A DNA stretch of 37,518 bases from Streptomyces sp. MH60. Lineage in GTDB: Bacteria; Actinomycetota; Actinomycetes; Streptomycetales; Streptomycetaceae. The stretch's first letter is position 1. The number at the start of each line of letters is the position of its first letter. Under the pieces are notes generated by a model. That model had not been told where the DNA came from, did no database searches, and worked only from the letters and a program-made list of their open reading frames with translations. The stretch covers positions 1 to 37,518 of the forward strand of contig NZ_MULI01000070.1 in assembly GCF_002939385.1 (NCBI RefSeq). The letters run 5' to 3'. This document shows, one piece after another, positions 13,487-21,185 of the stretch. A program made the translations under genes and the position numbers.

Positions 13487-14617
13487 GTGACCGTCACCCC
13501 CGCCGAGGCCGCCACCCGCGCCGCTCAGCTCCTCGCCCGCCCGGCCACGATCAACGGCCTCACCGTGCCCAACCGCATCGCGATGGCGCCGATGACCCGG
13601 ATGTTCTCCCCGGGCGGCGTCCCCGGCGAGGACGTCATCTCGTACTACTCCCGCCGCGCCGCCGCCGGAGTCGGACTGATCGTCACCGAGGGCACCTACG
13701 TCGGCCACGACTCGGCCGGCCAGAGCGACCGCGTCCCGCGCTTCCACGGCGAGGAGCAGCTCGCCGGATGGGCGAAGGTCGCCGAGGCGGTGCACGCGGC
13801 GGGCGGCACGATCGTGCCGCAGCTGTGGCACATCGGCATGGTCCGCAAGGCGGGGGAGCAGCCCTTCCCGGAGGCCCCCGCCGTCGGCCCGTCGGGCCTG
13901 CGCATCGGCGAGGACGAGCCCACCGGCACCGCGATGACCCAGCGCGACCTGGACGACGTCATCGGCGCCTTCGCCGAGTCCGCCGCGGCCGCCGAGCGCA
14001 TCGGCTTCGACGGCGTGGAGATCCACGGCGCCCACGGCTACCTCGTCGACCAGTTCCTGTGGTCCGGCACCAACCGCCGCACCGACGCCTACGGCGGCGA
14101 CCCGGTGGCCCGGACCAGGTTCGCCGCCGAGATCGTGGCCGCCGTACGGGAGACCGTCTCCGCCGACTTCCCCGTGATCTTCCGCTACTCCCAGTGGAAG
14201 CAGGACGCCTACGACGCCCGCCTCGCCGAGACCCCGGAGGAGCTGGAGGCCATCCTCGCCCCGCTCGCCTCGGCCGGTGTCGACGCCTTCCACGCCTCCA
14301 CCCGCCGCTACTGGCTGCCCGAGTTCGAGGACTCGGACCTCAACCTGGCCGGCTGGACCAAGAAGCTCACCGGCAAGACCGCCATCACCGTCGGTTCGGT
14401 CGGCCTCGACGGCGACTTCACCAAGTCCTTCCAGGGCCAGGGCGCCCCGATCGGCAGCCTCGACAACCTCCTCGACCGCATGGAGCGCGACGAGTTCGAC
14501 CTCGTCGCCGTCGGCCGCGCGCTGCTCCAGGACCCGCAGTGGGCCGAGAAGGTCCTCACCGGCCGCTTCGACGCGCTCGCCCCGTACGACGCGGCGGCGA
14601 TCAAGACCCTGAGCTGA
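13487..14617 (+). CDS. NADH:flavin oxidoreductase, Old Yellow Enzyme family
   Basis: 376-residue FMN TIM-barrel reductase. The start is GTG 13487 with AGGAG 7 bases upstream. Family marks: LTVPNRIAMAPMTRMFSPGG (FMN-binding start of the barrel), LIVTEGTYVG, PQLWHIG (active-site His), GFDGVEIHGAHGYLVDQFL, TDAYGGDPVARTRFAAEIV, and a C-terminal VAVGRALLQDP phosphate-binding loop. These enzymes reduce activated C=C bonds (enones, nitro compounds) with NAD(P)H. No iron-sulfur or second flavin domain is present, so it is the short OYE type rather than a 2,4-dienoyl-CoA reductase. It is followed 49 bp later by a carboxylesterase in the same direction; a joint catabolic or detoxifying role is possible but unproven. 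Confidence 0.93.
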   Translation: MTVTPAEAATRAAQLLARPATINGLTVPNRIAMAPMTRMFSPGGVPGEDVISYYSRRAAAGVGLIVTEGTYVGHDSAGQSDRVPRFHGEEQLAGWAKVAEAVHAAGGTIVPQLWHIGMVRKAGEQPFPEAPAVGPSGLRIGEDEPTGTAMTQRDLDDVIGAFAESAAAAERIGFDGVEIHGAHGYLVDQFLWSGTNRRTDAYGGDPVARTRFAAEIVAAVRETVSADFPVIFRYSQWKQDAYDARLAETPEELEAILAPLASAGVDAFHASTRRYWLPEFEDSDLNLAGWTKKLTGKTAITVGSVGLDGDFTKSFQGQGAPIGSLDNLLDRMERDEFDLVAVGRALLQDPQWAEKVLTGRFDALAPYDAAAIKTLS

Positions 14618-14634
14618 CCGGACCCTCGTCCGGG

Positions 14635-14650
14635 CGCGGTGCGCACCGCG
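14635..14650. repeat. 16-bp perfect palindrome between reductase and esterase genes
   Basis: CGCGGTGC/GCACCGCG has no spacer. It lies 17 bp upstream of the esterase ATG and 18 bp after the reductase stop, so it may be an operator or a weak terminator. In such GC-rich DNA a chance origin is possible. Confidence 0.45.
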
Positions 14651-14666
14651 GCGTAGGGTCCGTGGG

Positions 14667-16208
14667 ATGACGATCCCTGGACCTGCCGAGTCAGTGGAAC
14701 CCGTGGTGCGCACCGCCTGTGGCGCGGTGCGCGGCCGGACGGAGAACGGGCTGGCCGTCTTCCGCGGCATCCCCTTCGCCCAACCCCCGGTGGGCGACGC
14801 CCGGTTCGCCGCCCCGCGCCGCCCCCGCCCCTGGGACGGCACCCGCGACGCGTCCGCCTTCGGCCCGCCGCCCCCGCAGGACCTCGGCGCCGCGGGCACC
14901 GCCGGCCCTCCGGACGTCCCCGGGGGCGACGACTGGCTGACGGTCAACGTCTGGACGCCCGCCCCCGACCCGGCCGCCCACCGCCCGGTCATGGTCTGGA
15001 TCTACGGCGGCGCCTACAAACTCGGCCACTCCGGCAACCCCGCCTACGACGCCCGCCGTATCGCCGCCGAAGGGGACCTCGTCGTCGTCACCCTCAACTA
15101 CCGCGTCGGCATGGAGGGTTTCGCCCACATCGAGGACGCCCCCGCCAACCGGGGCCTGCTCGACCAGGTGGCCGCGCTGGTCTGGGTGCAGGAGAACATC
15201 GCCGCGTTCGGCGGCGACCCCGACCAGGTCACGATCTTCGGCGAGTCGGCCGGGGCCGGTTCCGTGGCGTCCCTGCTGGCGATGCCCCGCGCGGCCGGAC
15301 TCTTCCGGCGGGCCGTCGCCCAGAGCGTGCCGGGTACGTTCTTCTCCGCCGAGCTCGCCGCCGACATAGGTACCGCCCTGGCCGCCGAGGTGGGTCTGAG
15401 CCCGACCGTCGCCGACCTCTCGGGCGTCGCCCCGGACCAGCTCGTCAAGGCGGGCCAGGCCCTCGCCCCCAAAATGCCGGGCAAGGTCGCCCGCTGGGGC
15501 CAGGCGGCGCCCACGGTCACCCCGTACGCGCCCGTCGTGGACGGCGAGTTCCTGCCGGCCACGCCGTGGCAGGCGCTGGCATCCGGCGCGGCCCGCGGCA
15601 TCGAGCTGATGACCGGTCACAACCGTGACGAGAACCGCCTGTTCACGATGATGGCGGGCAAGCTGGGCGAGATCGGCGAGGACCGCGCGAGCGCCGCCCT
15701 GCGCCTGTACGCCCCGGGCGGCGAGGCCGCCTACCGCGCGGCGTTCCCGGACGCGTCCGCGAACGACCTCTACGAACACGTCCAGACCGACTGGCTGTTC
15801 GCCATGCCGTCCCTCCACCTGGCCGAGGCCCAGCTCGCGGGCGGCGGCCGGGCCCACGTCTACGAACTCACCTGGCCCGCCCCGGCCTTCGGCGGCGCAC
15901 TGGGCGCCTGTCACGCCCTGGACGTCCCGCTCCTCTTCGGCACCTTCCAGGCGGACCTGGCGCAGCTCCAGTTCGGCGGCGAGGAGCCGTCCGAGGAGGC
16001 ACTGGCCCTGTCGTCCGGCTTCCGCGCCTCCTGGACGGCGTTCGCCCGCTCCGGCGACCCGGGCTGGCCCGCGTACGACGCGCAGCGGCGCCTCGTGCGG
16101 GTGTTCGACGCGGAGCCGACCGTCGCGCCCTACCCGGAGGAGACGTCCCGGCGCCTGTGGGAGGACCACGCGTTCACGGCGCTGCCGCTGGCGGCTCCGG
16201 AGGCGTGA
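14667..16208 (+). CDS. Type-B carboxylesterase / para-nitrobenzyl esterase-like
   Basis: 513-residue alpha/beta hydrolase. It has the type-B opening GAVRGRTENGLAVFRGIPFAQPPVGDARF, then DWLTVNVWTP, the oxyanion-hole block VMVWIYGGAYKLG (residues 108-120) and the nucleophile motif VTIFGESAGAGSV with Ser194. A glutamate around 310-320 (THNRDENRLF region) and a late His (GACHALDVPLLF) fit the triad. No signal peptide is seen, so it is cytosolic, unlike some secreted relatives. The ATG start is consistent with the conserved N-terminus. Substrate unknown; broad carboxyl-ester hydrolysis is the family activity. Confidence 0.93.
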   Translation: MTIPGPAESVEPVVRTACGAVRGRTENGLAVFRGIPFAQPPVGDARFAAPRRPRPWDGTRDASAFGPPPPQDLGAAGTAGPPDVPGGDDWLTVNVWTPAPDPAAHRPVMVWIYGGAYKLGHSGNPAYDARRIAAEGDLVVVTLNYRVGMEGFAHIEDAPANRGLLDQVAALVWVQENIAAFGGDPDQVTIFGESAGAGSVASLLAMPRAAGLFRRAVAQSVPGTFFSAELAADIGTALAAEVGLSPTVADLSGVAPDQLVKAGQALAPKMPGKVARWGQAAPTVTPYAPVVDGEFLPATPWQALASGAARGIELMTGHNRDENRLFTMMAGKLGEIGEDRASAALRLYAPGGEAAYRAAFPDASANDLYEHVQTDWLFAMPSLHLAEAQLAGGGRAHVYELTWPAPAFGGALGACHALDVPLLFGTFQADLAQLQFGGEEPSEEALALSSGFRASWTAFARSGDPGWPAYDAQRRLVRVFDAEPTVAPYPEETSRRLWEDHAFTALPLAAPEA

Positions 16209-16377
16209 GTCCGGGTCGCGGAGCGGCTGGCGTCGGTGGTGCGGGGTGAGCGGCCGGCCGTCGGCACGCATGCCGTGGACGCGCGGGACGGGCGGGTGGG
16301 GGAGGTGATGGGACACGTCGGCGCCCCTGAGGGCGTGGCCGTCCGAGTGGTTCAATGGCCGCATGGGGGAGGACCAT

Positions 16378-16899
16378 GTGTCTCTGGGACCACTGGAACT
16401 GACCGACGGGCGCTGGCGAGTCGGGGACGCCACACGGCCGGACACCCACTGGGTGGAGCTTCGCCCGGAAGGGCTCCACCAGCACGAGCCGGACACCGAA
16501 GGGCGCTTGGTCCCCTGGTCGAGGATCATGAACGGCGTCAGGATCACCTGGGGCAAGCACCCCTGGAACACGAACGACAGGGGCCGGTACACGCTGAGGG
16601 GCATGGTCGCCACGCGTGACGGCGGCTGGCTGCACATGACACTGCGCCACCCCTACGAGGACCACCAACTGCGCTTCGACCAGCACCCGCGCCCGTACCG
16701 GGCGGTTGACGCGCTCCGCCTCGAGGCCCTGCTGCGGCAGCTCACCGATGAGGGAAGACTCCAGCTCCTCGGCGACCCGGAATGGGTGGGTCGTGCCGCG
16801 GCGCACCTGGCCGGCGGGGAGAACCGCCGGATCACCAGCCGTTCGCTGCGGCAAGCGGTGGGGGAGGCCCTGGCGGCGGCCGGCCCCGCCAGCCCCTGA
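16378..16899 (+). CDS. Conserved hypothetical protein, 173 aa
   Basis: No domain is recognised. The sequence (VSLGPLELTDGRWRVGDATRPDTHWVELRPEG) is Trp/Arg-rich with several beta-strand-like stretches (GRYTLRGMVATRDGGWLHMTLRHPYEDHQLRF), which could form a PH-like or immunity-protein-like beta fold. The C-terminal third is helical. There are no signal peptide, membrane segments or cysteines. GTG 16378 is chosen because GGGGGAGG (16365-16372) sits 5 bases upstream; an in-frame ATG at 16363 would overlap that ribosome site and add five residues. It is convergent with the TetR gene, only 4 bp apart. Third-position GC supports coding. Confidence 0.7.
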   Translation: MSLGPLELTDGRWRVGDATRPDTHWVELRPEGLHQHEPDTEGRLVPWSRIMNGVRITWGKHPWNTNDRGRYTLRGMVATRDGGWLHMTLRHPYEDHQLRFDQHPRPYRAVDALRLEALLRQLTDEGRLQLLGDPEWVGRAAAHLAGGENRRITSRSLRQAVGEALAAAGPASP

Positions 16900-16903
16900 C
16901 GGA

Positions 16904-17512
16904 TCACGCGGGCGGCCAGTTGCGCAGGGCCGTCTCGGCCACCCGCCGGAGGTCTTCCCGGGTGGCGCCCCCGGTGGCCTGTACGGAGATGCCGTTGGCG
17001 AACGTCATGAGGTACCGGGCGACGTGCAGCGGGTCGGTGCCGGGCGGCAGGTCCCCCTCGTCGACGGCCTGCCGGAACCGGTCGCGGAGCTGGGCGACGC
17101 CCCCTTCGCGCCAGTCGGCGAGCAGGTCCCGCGCGGAGCGTCCCGTCTCCCCGGCGGCGAGGGAGCCCTGGACGCCGAGGCATCCGGCCGGGCAGTCGGG
17201 GCGGGTGCTGACCTCCACGGCGCCGTTGAGGAACGCCGTGGCCACCTCGCGGGCGGTGGGCTTGCGCAGGGCGCGGGCGACGTAGGAGGCGGGGCCTTCC
17301 TCGTAGCGTTCGAGCGCCTTGCGGAACAGGTCCTCCTTGTTGCCGAAGGCCGCGTACATGCTGGTGCGGGTGATGCCCATGGCGCCGGTCAGGTCGGTGA
17401 GGCTGGCGCCCTCGTAACCCTGCTCCCAGAAGACCCGCATGGCTCTTTCCAGGGCCTCGTCGGCGTCGAAGCCCCTCGGCCGGCCGACCGCACCCTTCTG
17501 TCGCGTCTCCAT
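16904..17512 (-). CDS. TetR-family repressor
   Basis: 202 residues. The N-terminal HTH (GFDADEALERAMRVFWEQGYEGASLTDLTGAMGITRTSMYAAFGNKEDLF, about 14-62) is of the AcrR/YcdC type. The C-terminal domain with RPDCPAGCLGVQGS resembles the TetR_C_16/33-like regulators of SDR and drug-response genes. ATG 17512 is at the conserved place. It faces a short-chain dehydrogenase gene 96 bp away, and two palindromes containing CGGTAC lie in between, so it probably represses both itself and the dehydrogenase until a small ligand binds. Confidence 0.92.
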   Translation of the reverse strand: METRQKGAVGRPRGFDADEALERAMRVFWEQGYEGASLTDLTGAMGITRTSMYAAFGNKEDLFRKALERYEEGPASYVARALRKPTAREVATAFLNGAVEVSTRPDCPAGCLGVQGSLAAGETGRSARDLLADWREGGVAQLRDRFRQAVDEGDLPPGTDPLHVARYLMTFANGISVQATGGATREDLRRVAETALRNWPPA

Positions 17513-17530
17513 GGACCCCAGTCTACGCCT

Positions 17531-17550
17531 TCCGTATCGATCGGTACGGA
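17531..17550. promoter_or_regulatory. Candidate TetR operator O1
   Basis: TCCGTA-N8-TACGGA inverted repeat 19 bp upstream of the TetR start. It includes CGGTAC, shared with O2. Confidence 0.6.
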
Positions 17551-17565
17551 TGTGTTACGGTCGCT

Positions 17566-17587
17566 TTCAGTACCGAGCGGTACTGAA
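17566..17587. promoter_or_regulatory. Candidate TetR operator O2 (22-bp near-perfect palindrome)
   Basis: TTCAGTACCG-AG-CGGTACTGAA: 10-bp perfect arms around a 2-bp centre, 22 bp upstream of the dehydrogenase start and just before its ribosome site. This is the strongest palindrome in the divergent region. Confidence 0.8.
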
Positions 17588-17608
17588 TGTCATCGGAGGT
17601 CATTCACC

Positions 17609-18358
17609 ATGGGACAGCTCGAAGGCAGGACCGCCGTCGTCACCGGCGGCGGCACGGGGATCGGTCTGGCCAGCGCGGTGCGGCTGGCGGACGAGGGTGC
17701 GCACGTGTTCATCACCGGGCGGCGCAAGGACGCGCTGGACGAGGCCGTGGAGATCATCGGCGCGGAGCGGGTCACGGCGGTGGCCGGTGACGTCTCGGAC
17801 CCGGCCGACGTGGACCGGCTCTACGAAGCGGTCCGCGCCCGCGGCCGGGGTCTCGACGTGGTCTTCGCCAACGCGGCGACCGCCTCGCTCGTGCCGCTGG
17901 AGGAGATCACCGAGGAGCGGTACGAGGAGATCTTCGGCGTCAACGTGCGGGGCACCCTCTTCACCGTGCAGAAGGCGCTGCCGCTGCTCAACGACGGTGC
18001 CTCGGTGATCCTCAACGCGTCCACCGCCGCGGACAACGGCGCGGCGGCGTTCAGTCTGTACGCCGCCTCCAAGGCCGCCGTCCGGACCTTCGCGCGGGGC
18101 TGGGCCAACGAACTCAAGGGCCGTGGCGTCCGGGTCAACGCGATCTCGCCGGGCCCGGTCGACACCCCGGGGATCACCAACCTCTTCAACGGGTCGGACC
18201 TGCCCGCCGTCCACACGAAGCTCGCCGGGGACACGGCGATCGGCCGGATGGGGCGCCCCGAGGAGGTCGCCGCGGTGGTGGCGTTCCTCGCCTCGGACCA
18301 GAGCAGCTTCGTCCTCGGCGCCAACTGGTACGTCGACGGCGGCGAGAACCAGATCTGA
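17609..18358 (+). CDS. Short-chain dehydrogenase/reductase (classical SDR)
   Basis: 249-residue NAD(P)-dependent oxidoreductase. Rossmann motif TGGGTGIG at residues 12-19, NAAT at 88-91, catalytic Ser138 in LNASTAAD, and YAASK with Tyr151 and Lys155. The cofactor loop after the second strand reads TGRRK, so NADP(H) is likely because of the arginines. The end YVDGGENQI is typical of the family. ATG 17609 has GGAGGT 8 bases upstream. It is divergent from a TetR gene with shared operators; the pair looks like a small ligand-inducible detoxification unit. Substrate unknown. Confidence 0.94.
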   Translation: MGQLEGRTAVVTGGGTGIGLASAVRLADEGAHVFITGRRKDALDEAVEIIGAERVTAVAGDVSDPADVDRLYEAVRARGRGLDVVFANAATASLVPLEEITEERYEEIFGVNVRGTLFTVQKALPLLNDGASVILNASTAADNGAAAFSLYAASKAAVRTFARGWANELKGRGVRVNAISPGPVDTPGITNLFNGSDLPAVHTKLAGDTAIGRMGRPEEVAAVVAFLASDQSSFVLGANWYVDGGENQI

Positions 18359-18387
18359 CCCGGCCGGCTGCCCCTCCCGGCCCGAGG

Positions 18388-19359
18388 TCAGGCCGGGTGC
18401 AGGGCGGTGCGCAGGGTGGCGACGGCCAGGGAGATCGCGGCCCGGGCGGCGCGGGTCTCGCGCAGGGCGTCGAGCATCAGGAAGTCGTGGATGATGCCCT
18501 GGAAGCGGACCCCGGTGACGGGGACGCCCGCCTCGCGGAGCTTGTTCGCGTAGGCCTCGCCCTCGTCGCGCAGCACGTCCGCCTCACCGGTGACGACCAG
18601 GGCCGGTGGCAGCCCCGCCAGCTGCTCCGTCGTGGCCCGCAGGGGGGAGGCGGTGATCTGGGCGCGTTCGGCCTGGTTGGTCGTGTACTGGTCCCAGTAC
18701 CACTGCATGCCGTCGCGGCGCAGGAAGTACCCCTCGGCGAACTGGTGGTACGAGCGTGTGTCGAACGCCGCGTCGGTCACGGGGTAGAACAACACCTGCT
18801 GCACCAGCGGCACATCGCCGTACTCCTTGGCCATCAGGGTCAGGGCGGCGGCCATGTTGCCGCCCGCCGAGTCACCGGCCACCGCCAGCCGACGGCTGTC
18901 GAGGTCCCTCGCCGTCCCCTTCGCGGCGATCCACCGGGCGACGGTGTAGCTCTGTTCGAGAGCCACCGGATAGCGCTCCTCGGGTGAGAGGTCGTACTCG
19001 GGGAAGACCACCGCGGCCCCGGCGCCGACCGCGAGTTCGCGGACCAGCCGGTCGTGGGTGCGGGCGTTGCCGTACGCCCAGCCGGAGCCGTGCAGATAGA
19101 GGATCACCGGCAGGAGCCCGGCAGCCCCGGCGGGCCTGACGATCCGGGTGCGGACGCCGCCGGTGGGCCCGTTCGGGACGGTGATCCACTCCTCGGCCAC
19201 GGCGGGCATCGTCACCGGGCCCGACTGCGCCTCGTCGACGACCCCGCGTGCCTCGGCGGGCGGCAACTCGTGGAGAAACGGCCGATGGGCCGTCGCCTCG
19301 GCGAACGCCGCCGCCGGCGGCTCCAGCACCGGCCGTACCGGCTCGGCAGGGTGGGACAT
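18388..19359 (-). CDS. Alpha/beta hydrolase, HSL-type esterase
   Basis: 323 residues. The hormone-sensitive-lipase family oxyanion motif appears as LYLHGSGWAYGNA (residues 88-99; HGSG instead of the usual HGGG). The nucleophile is GDSAGG with Ser164, and the acid and base are in TGEADVLRDEGEAYANKL and FQGIIHDFLML. MSHPAEPVRP at 19359 is taken as the start because AGGAG lies 7 bases upstream; in-frame ATG 19386 would add nine residues. Cytosolic, no signal peptide. It is convergent with the SDR gene and transcribed away from the SsgA-like region. Family activity is hydrolysis of short acyl esters or peptidic esters; substrate unknown. Confidence 0.92.
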   Translation of the reverse strand: MSHPAEPVRPVLEPPAAAFAEATAHRPFLHELPPAEARGVVDEAQSGPVTMPAVAEEWITVPNGPTGGVRTRIVRPAGAAGLLPVILYLHGSGWAYGNARTHDRLVRELAVGAGAAVVFPEYDLSPEERYPVALEQSYTVARWIAAKGTARDLDSRRLAVAGDSAGGNMAAALTLMAKEYGDVPLVQQVLFYPVTDAAFDTRSYHQFAEGYFLRRDGMQWYWDQYTTNQAERAQITASPLRATTEQLAGLPPALVVTGEADVLRDEGEAYANKLREAGVPVTGVRFQGIIHDFLMLDALRETRAARAAISLAVATLRTALHPA

Positions 19360-19527
19360 GACGTACTCCTGAGTGACCTGGGCCATGCCGGGGTCTCCGG
19401 CGTATCGCCTCCACGGCGGACCCGGCTCGGCCCACCTCGTCCCTGGCACGCTAGTGGGCGTGGGCAGGGGCGAATTGCCTGTCGACGCACCGTGCTTGAT
19501 TCCGCGTGCACAAGGCGCCGTCGCATG

Positions 19528-19965
19528 TCACTCGCAGCTGTTCATGAGAGCGGCGAGGGCGTGGTCGATGTCCGTGTGCCCGCCTTCCTGCCCCATCGGC
19601 ACCAGCTCGTGCGACCGCCGCAGGAACTCGGCGGTGTCCAGGGCCGGGACCTCGATCCGCGCGGACCCCGTGGCCGACCTCAGGACGATGGAGACGGCGT
19701 CACGGTGGCACCGGTGCGGCGGACTCACCAGCACGTTCCCGACACCGGCCGGTCGGCGCATGCCCTCCTCCAGCAGGGAACGGGCGAAGAACCAGTCGAC
19801 CGGCTCCGGCGTCTCGGGCGCGCCCAGGGAGAGCCGTACGGCATAGGGGTCGGCCGCGTCGTAGATCAACTGCGCGCACAGCGGCACGGGGGGATCTCCT
19901 GGGAGGCCGACGGCCACCGTCACCGGGGACGCGACCGTTGTGGCGTGCTCACTCTTGTCTCTCAT
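19528..19965 (-). CDS. SsgA-like protein (SALP), sporulation/cell-division regulator
   Basis: 145 residues matching the SsgA/B family pattern: VPLCAQLIYDAADPYAVRLSLGAPETPEPVDWFFARSLLEEGMRRPAGVGNVLV, then IVLRSATGSARIEVPALDTAEFLRRSHELVP. The family is restricted to morphologically complex actinomycetes; SsgB recruits FtsZ to septation sites and other SALPs control septum or spore-wall steps. Which paralogue this is cannot be decided here. ATG 19965 follows GAGGAGGAAGA; a start ten residues upstream is less likely. It lies 63 bp downstream of an AraC regulator on the same strand, possibly cotranscribed. Confidence 0.9.
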   Translation of the reverse strand: MRDKSEHATTVASPVTVAVGLPGDPPVPLCAQLIYDAADPYAVRLSLGAPETPEPVDWFFARSLLEEGMRRPAGVGNVLVSPPHRCHRDAVSIVLRSATGSARIEVPALDTAEFLRRSHELVPMGQEGGHTDIDHALAALMNSCE

Positions 19966-20028
19966 GGGGTCTTCCTCCTCGACCGGCTGATGCATGGGAC
20001 TGCCTGCTCATGGGACGGACGGAACCGC

Positions 20029-20988
20029 TCACCGGACGACGAGGCGGGCGTCGCGCCAGTCGCGCGGGGGGACGCCGTAGACGCCGCGGAACACCCGGCT
20101 GAAGTGGGCGGGGCTGACGAAGCCCCACCGCTGGGCCACCGCGGCCACGGTCGGGACCGTCTCGTCGCCGCGGGACAGCTCACGCGCGCACTGCTCCAGC
20201 CGGCGGCGCTGGATGTGCCGGGCGACGGTGGTGTCCTCGCCCTCGAAGAGGCGGTGCAGATAGCGGACGGAGATGTGCTGGGCCTTCGCCACGGTCTCCG
20301 GGGACAGCGACGGGTCCTCCAGGTGGCGTTCGATGTGGTCGCGGACGCGCAGTAGCATCCGGTCCCGCTGGGGCGCCGGTTCCGCCTCGGCCTGCTGGGC
20401 CCGTTCGGCGACCAGCGTCGCGAACAGGTGGGCGACTCCGGCGGCCAGCCGGCCGGCGATCTCCCGGGAGTAGGGCTGCTCCGGCGTGACCAGCGTCGTC
20501 AGCAGGGACACCACGGCCGCGCCGAGGCCCTCCGTGGCGTCGATCACCGTTCCCGTGACCAGCCCGATCTCCCGTTCGGGCAGCCTCAGTACGGTCCGGG
20601 GGACGTGCACCACCCGGGCGGAGAACGGCTCGGGGCAGTCCAGGGAGTACGGGCGCGTCGTGTCGTACACGAGCAGATCGCCCGGTGCGGCGGTGACCGT
20701 CCGTCCGTCCTGGACGAGCGTGGTGGTGCCCGACTTCGGGACCGAGAAGCCGATGAACCCCTCCGGGGTGCGGGAGCAGGGTTCGGCGGTCCGGGTGACG
20801 CGCTGGGCGTCGGCGCTGATGTCGCAGACCCGGAGGTGTCCCACCCGGCCGGCGGCGATGCGGCCGGCGAACGGACCGTCCCTCAGCGGGACGACGGTCA
20901 TCGGCAGCAACGCCCGGCCCAGCGCGTCGTGCCAGAAGGCGAGCTTGTCCCGGTCGGGAACCGAAGCGGTCGTCAGCACCTGGCCCAT
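20029..20988 (-). CDS. AraC-family transcriptional regulator
   Basis: 319 residues from ATG 20988, with GGAG 7 bases upstream. The N-terminal half is a cupin-like AraC_binding_2 domain (KLAFWHDALGRALLPMTV, later PGDLLVYDTTRPYSLDCPEPFSARVVHVPRTVL). The C-terminal ~100 residues are a double HTH (ISVRYLHRLFEGEDTTVARHIQRRRLEQC and VAQRWGFVSPAHFSRVFRGVYGVPPRDWR). This architecture is common in Streptomyces regulators of catabolic and secondary-metabolite genes. It precedes the SsgA-like gene on the same strand. Ligand and targets are unknown. Confidence 0.93.
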   Translation of the reverse strand: MGQVLTTASVPDRDKLAFWHDALGRALLPMTVVPLRDGPFAGRIAAGRVGHLRVCDISADAQRVTRTAEPCSRTPEGFIGFSVPKSGTTTLVQDGRTVTAAPGDLLVYDTTRPYSLDCPEPFSARVVHVPRTVLRLPEREIGLVTGTVIDATEGLGAAVVSLLTTLVTPEQPYSREIAGRLAAGVAHLFATLVAERAQQAEAEPAPQRDRMLLRVRDHIERHLEDPSLSPETVAKAQHISVRYLHRLFEGEDTTVARHIQRRRLEQCARELSRGDETVPTVAAVAQRWGFVSPAHFSRVFRGVYGVPPRDWRDARLVVR

Positions 20989-21185
20989 CGGGCTCTCCTT
21001 CTCCACGTCCATGCGGCGGGAACCTTGTTCTGCCTGCCATAAGCCAAGCAGCGGGCCGTTCGGTGCTCCAGGCAGGAAGCAGGCAGAAACCCGCGGCGAC
21101 GGAGGCCGGCGGGCACGGTGCGCGCAGAGGCGCGTGGAGAGCGGGATGTGCGCTGAGGGGGAAGGACGGGCGGTGCCCTCGGGGC

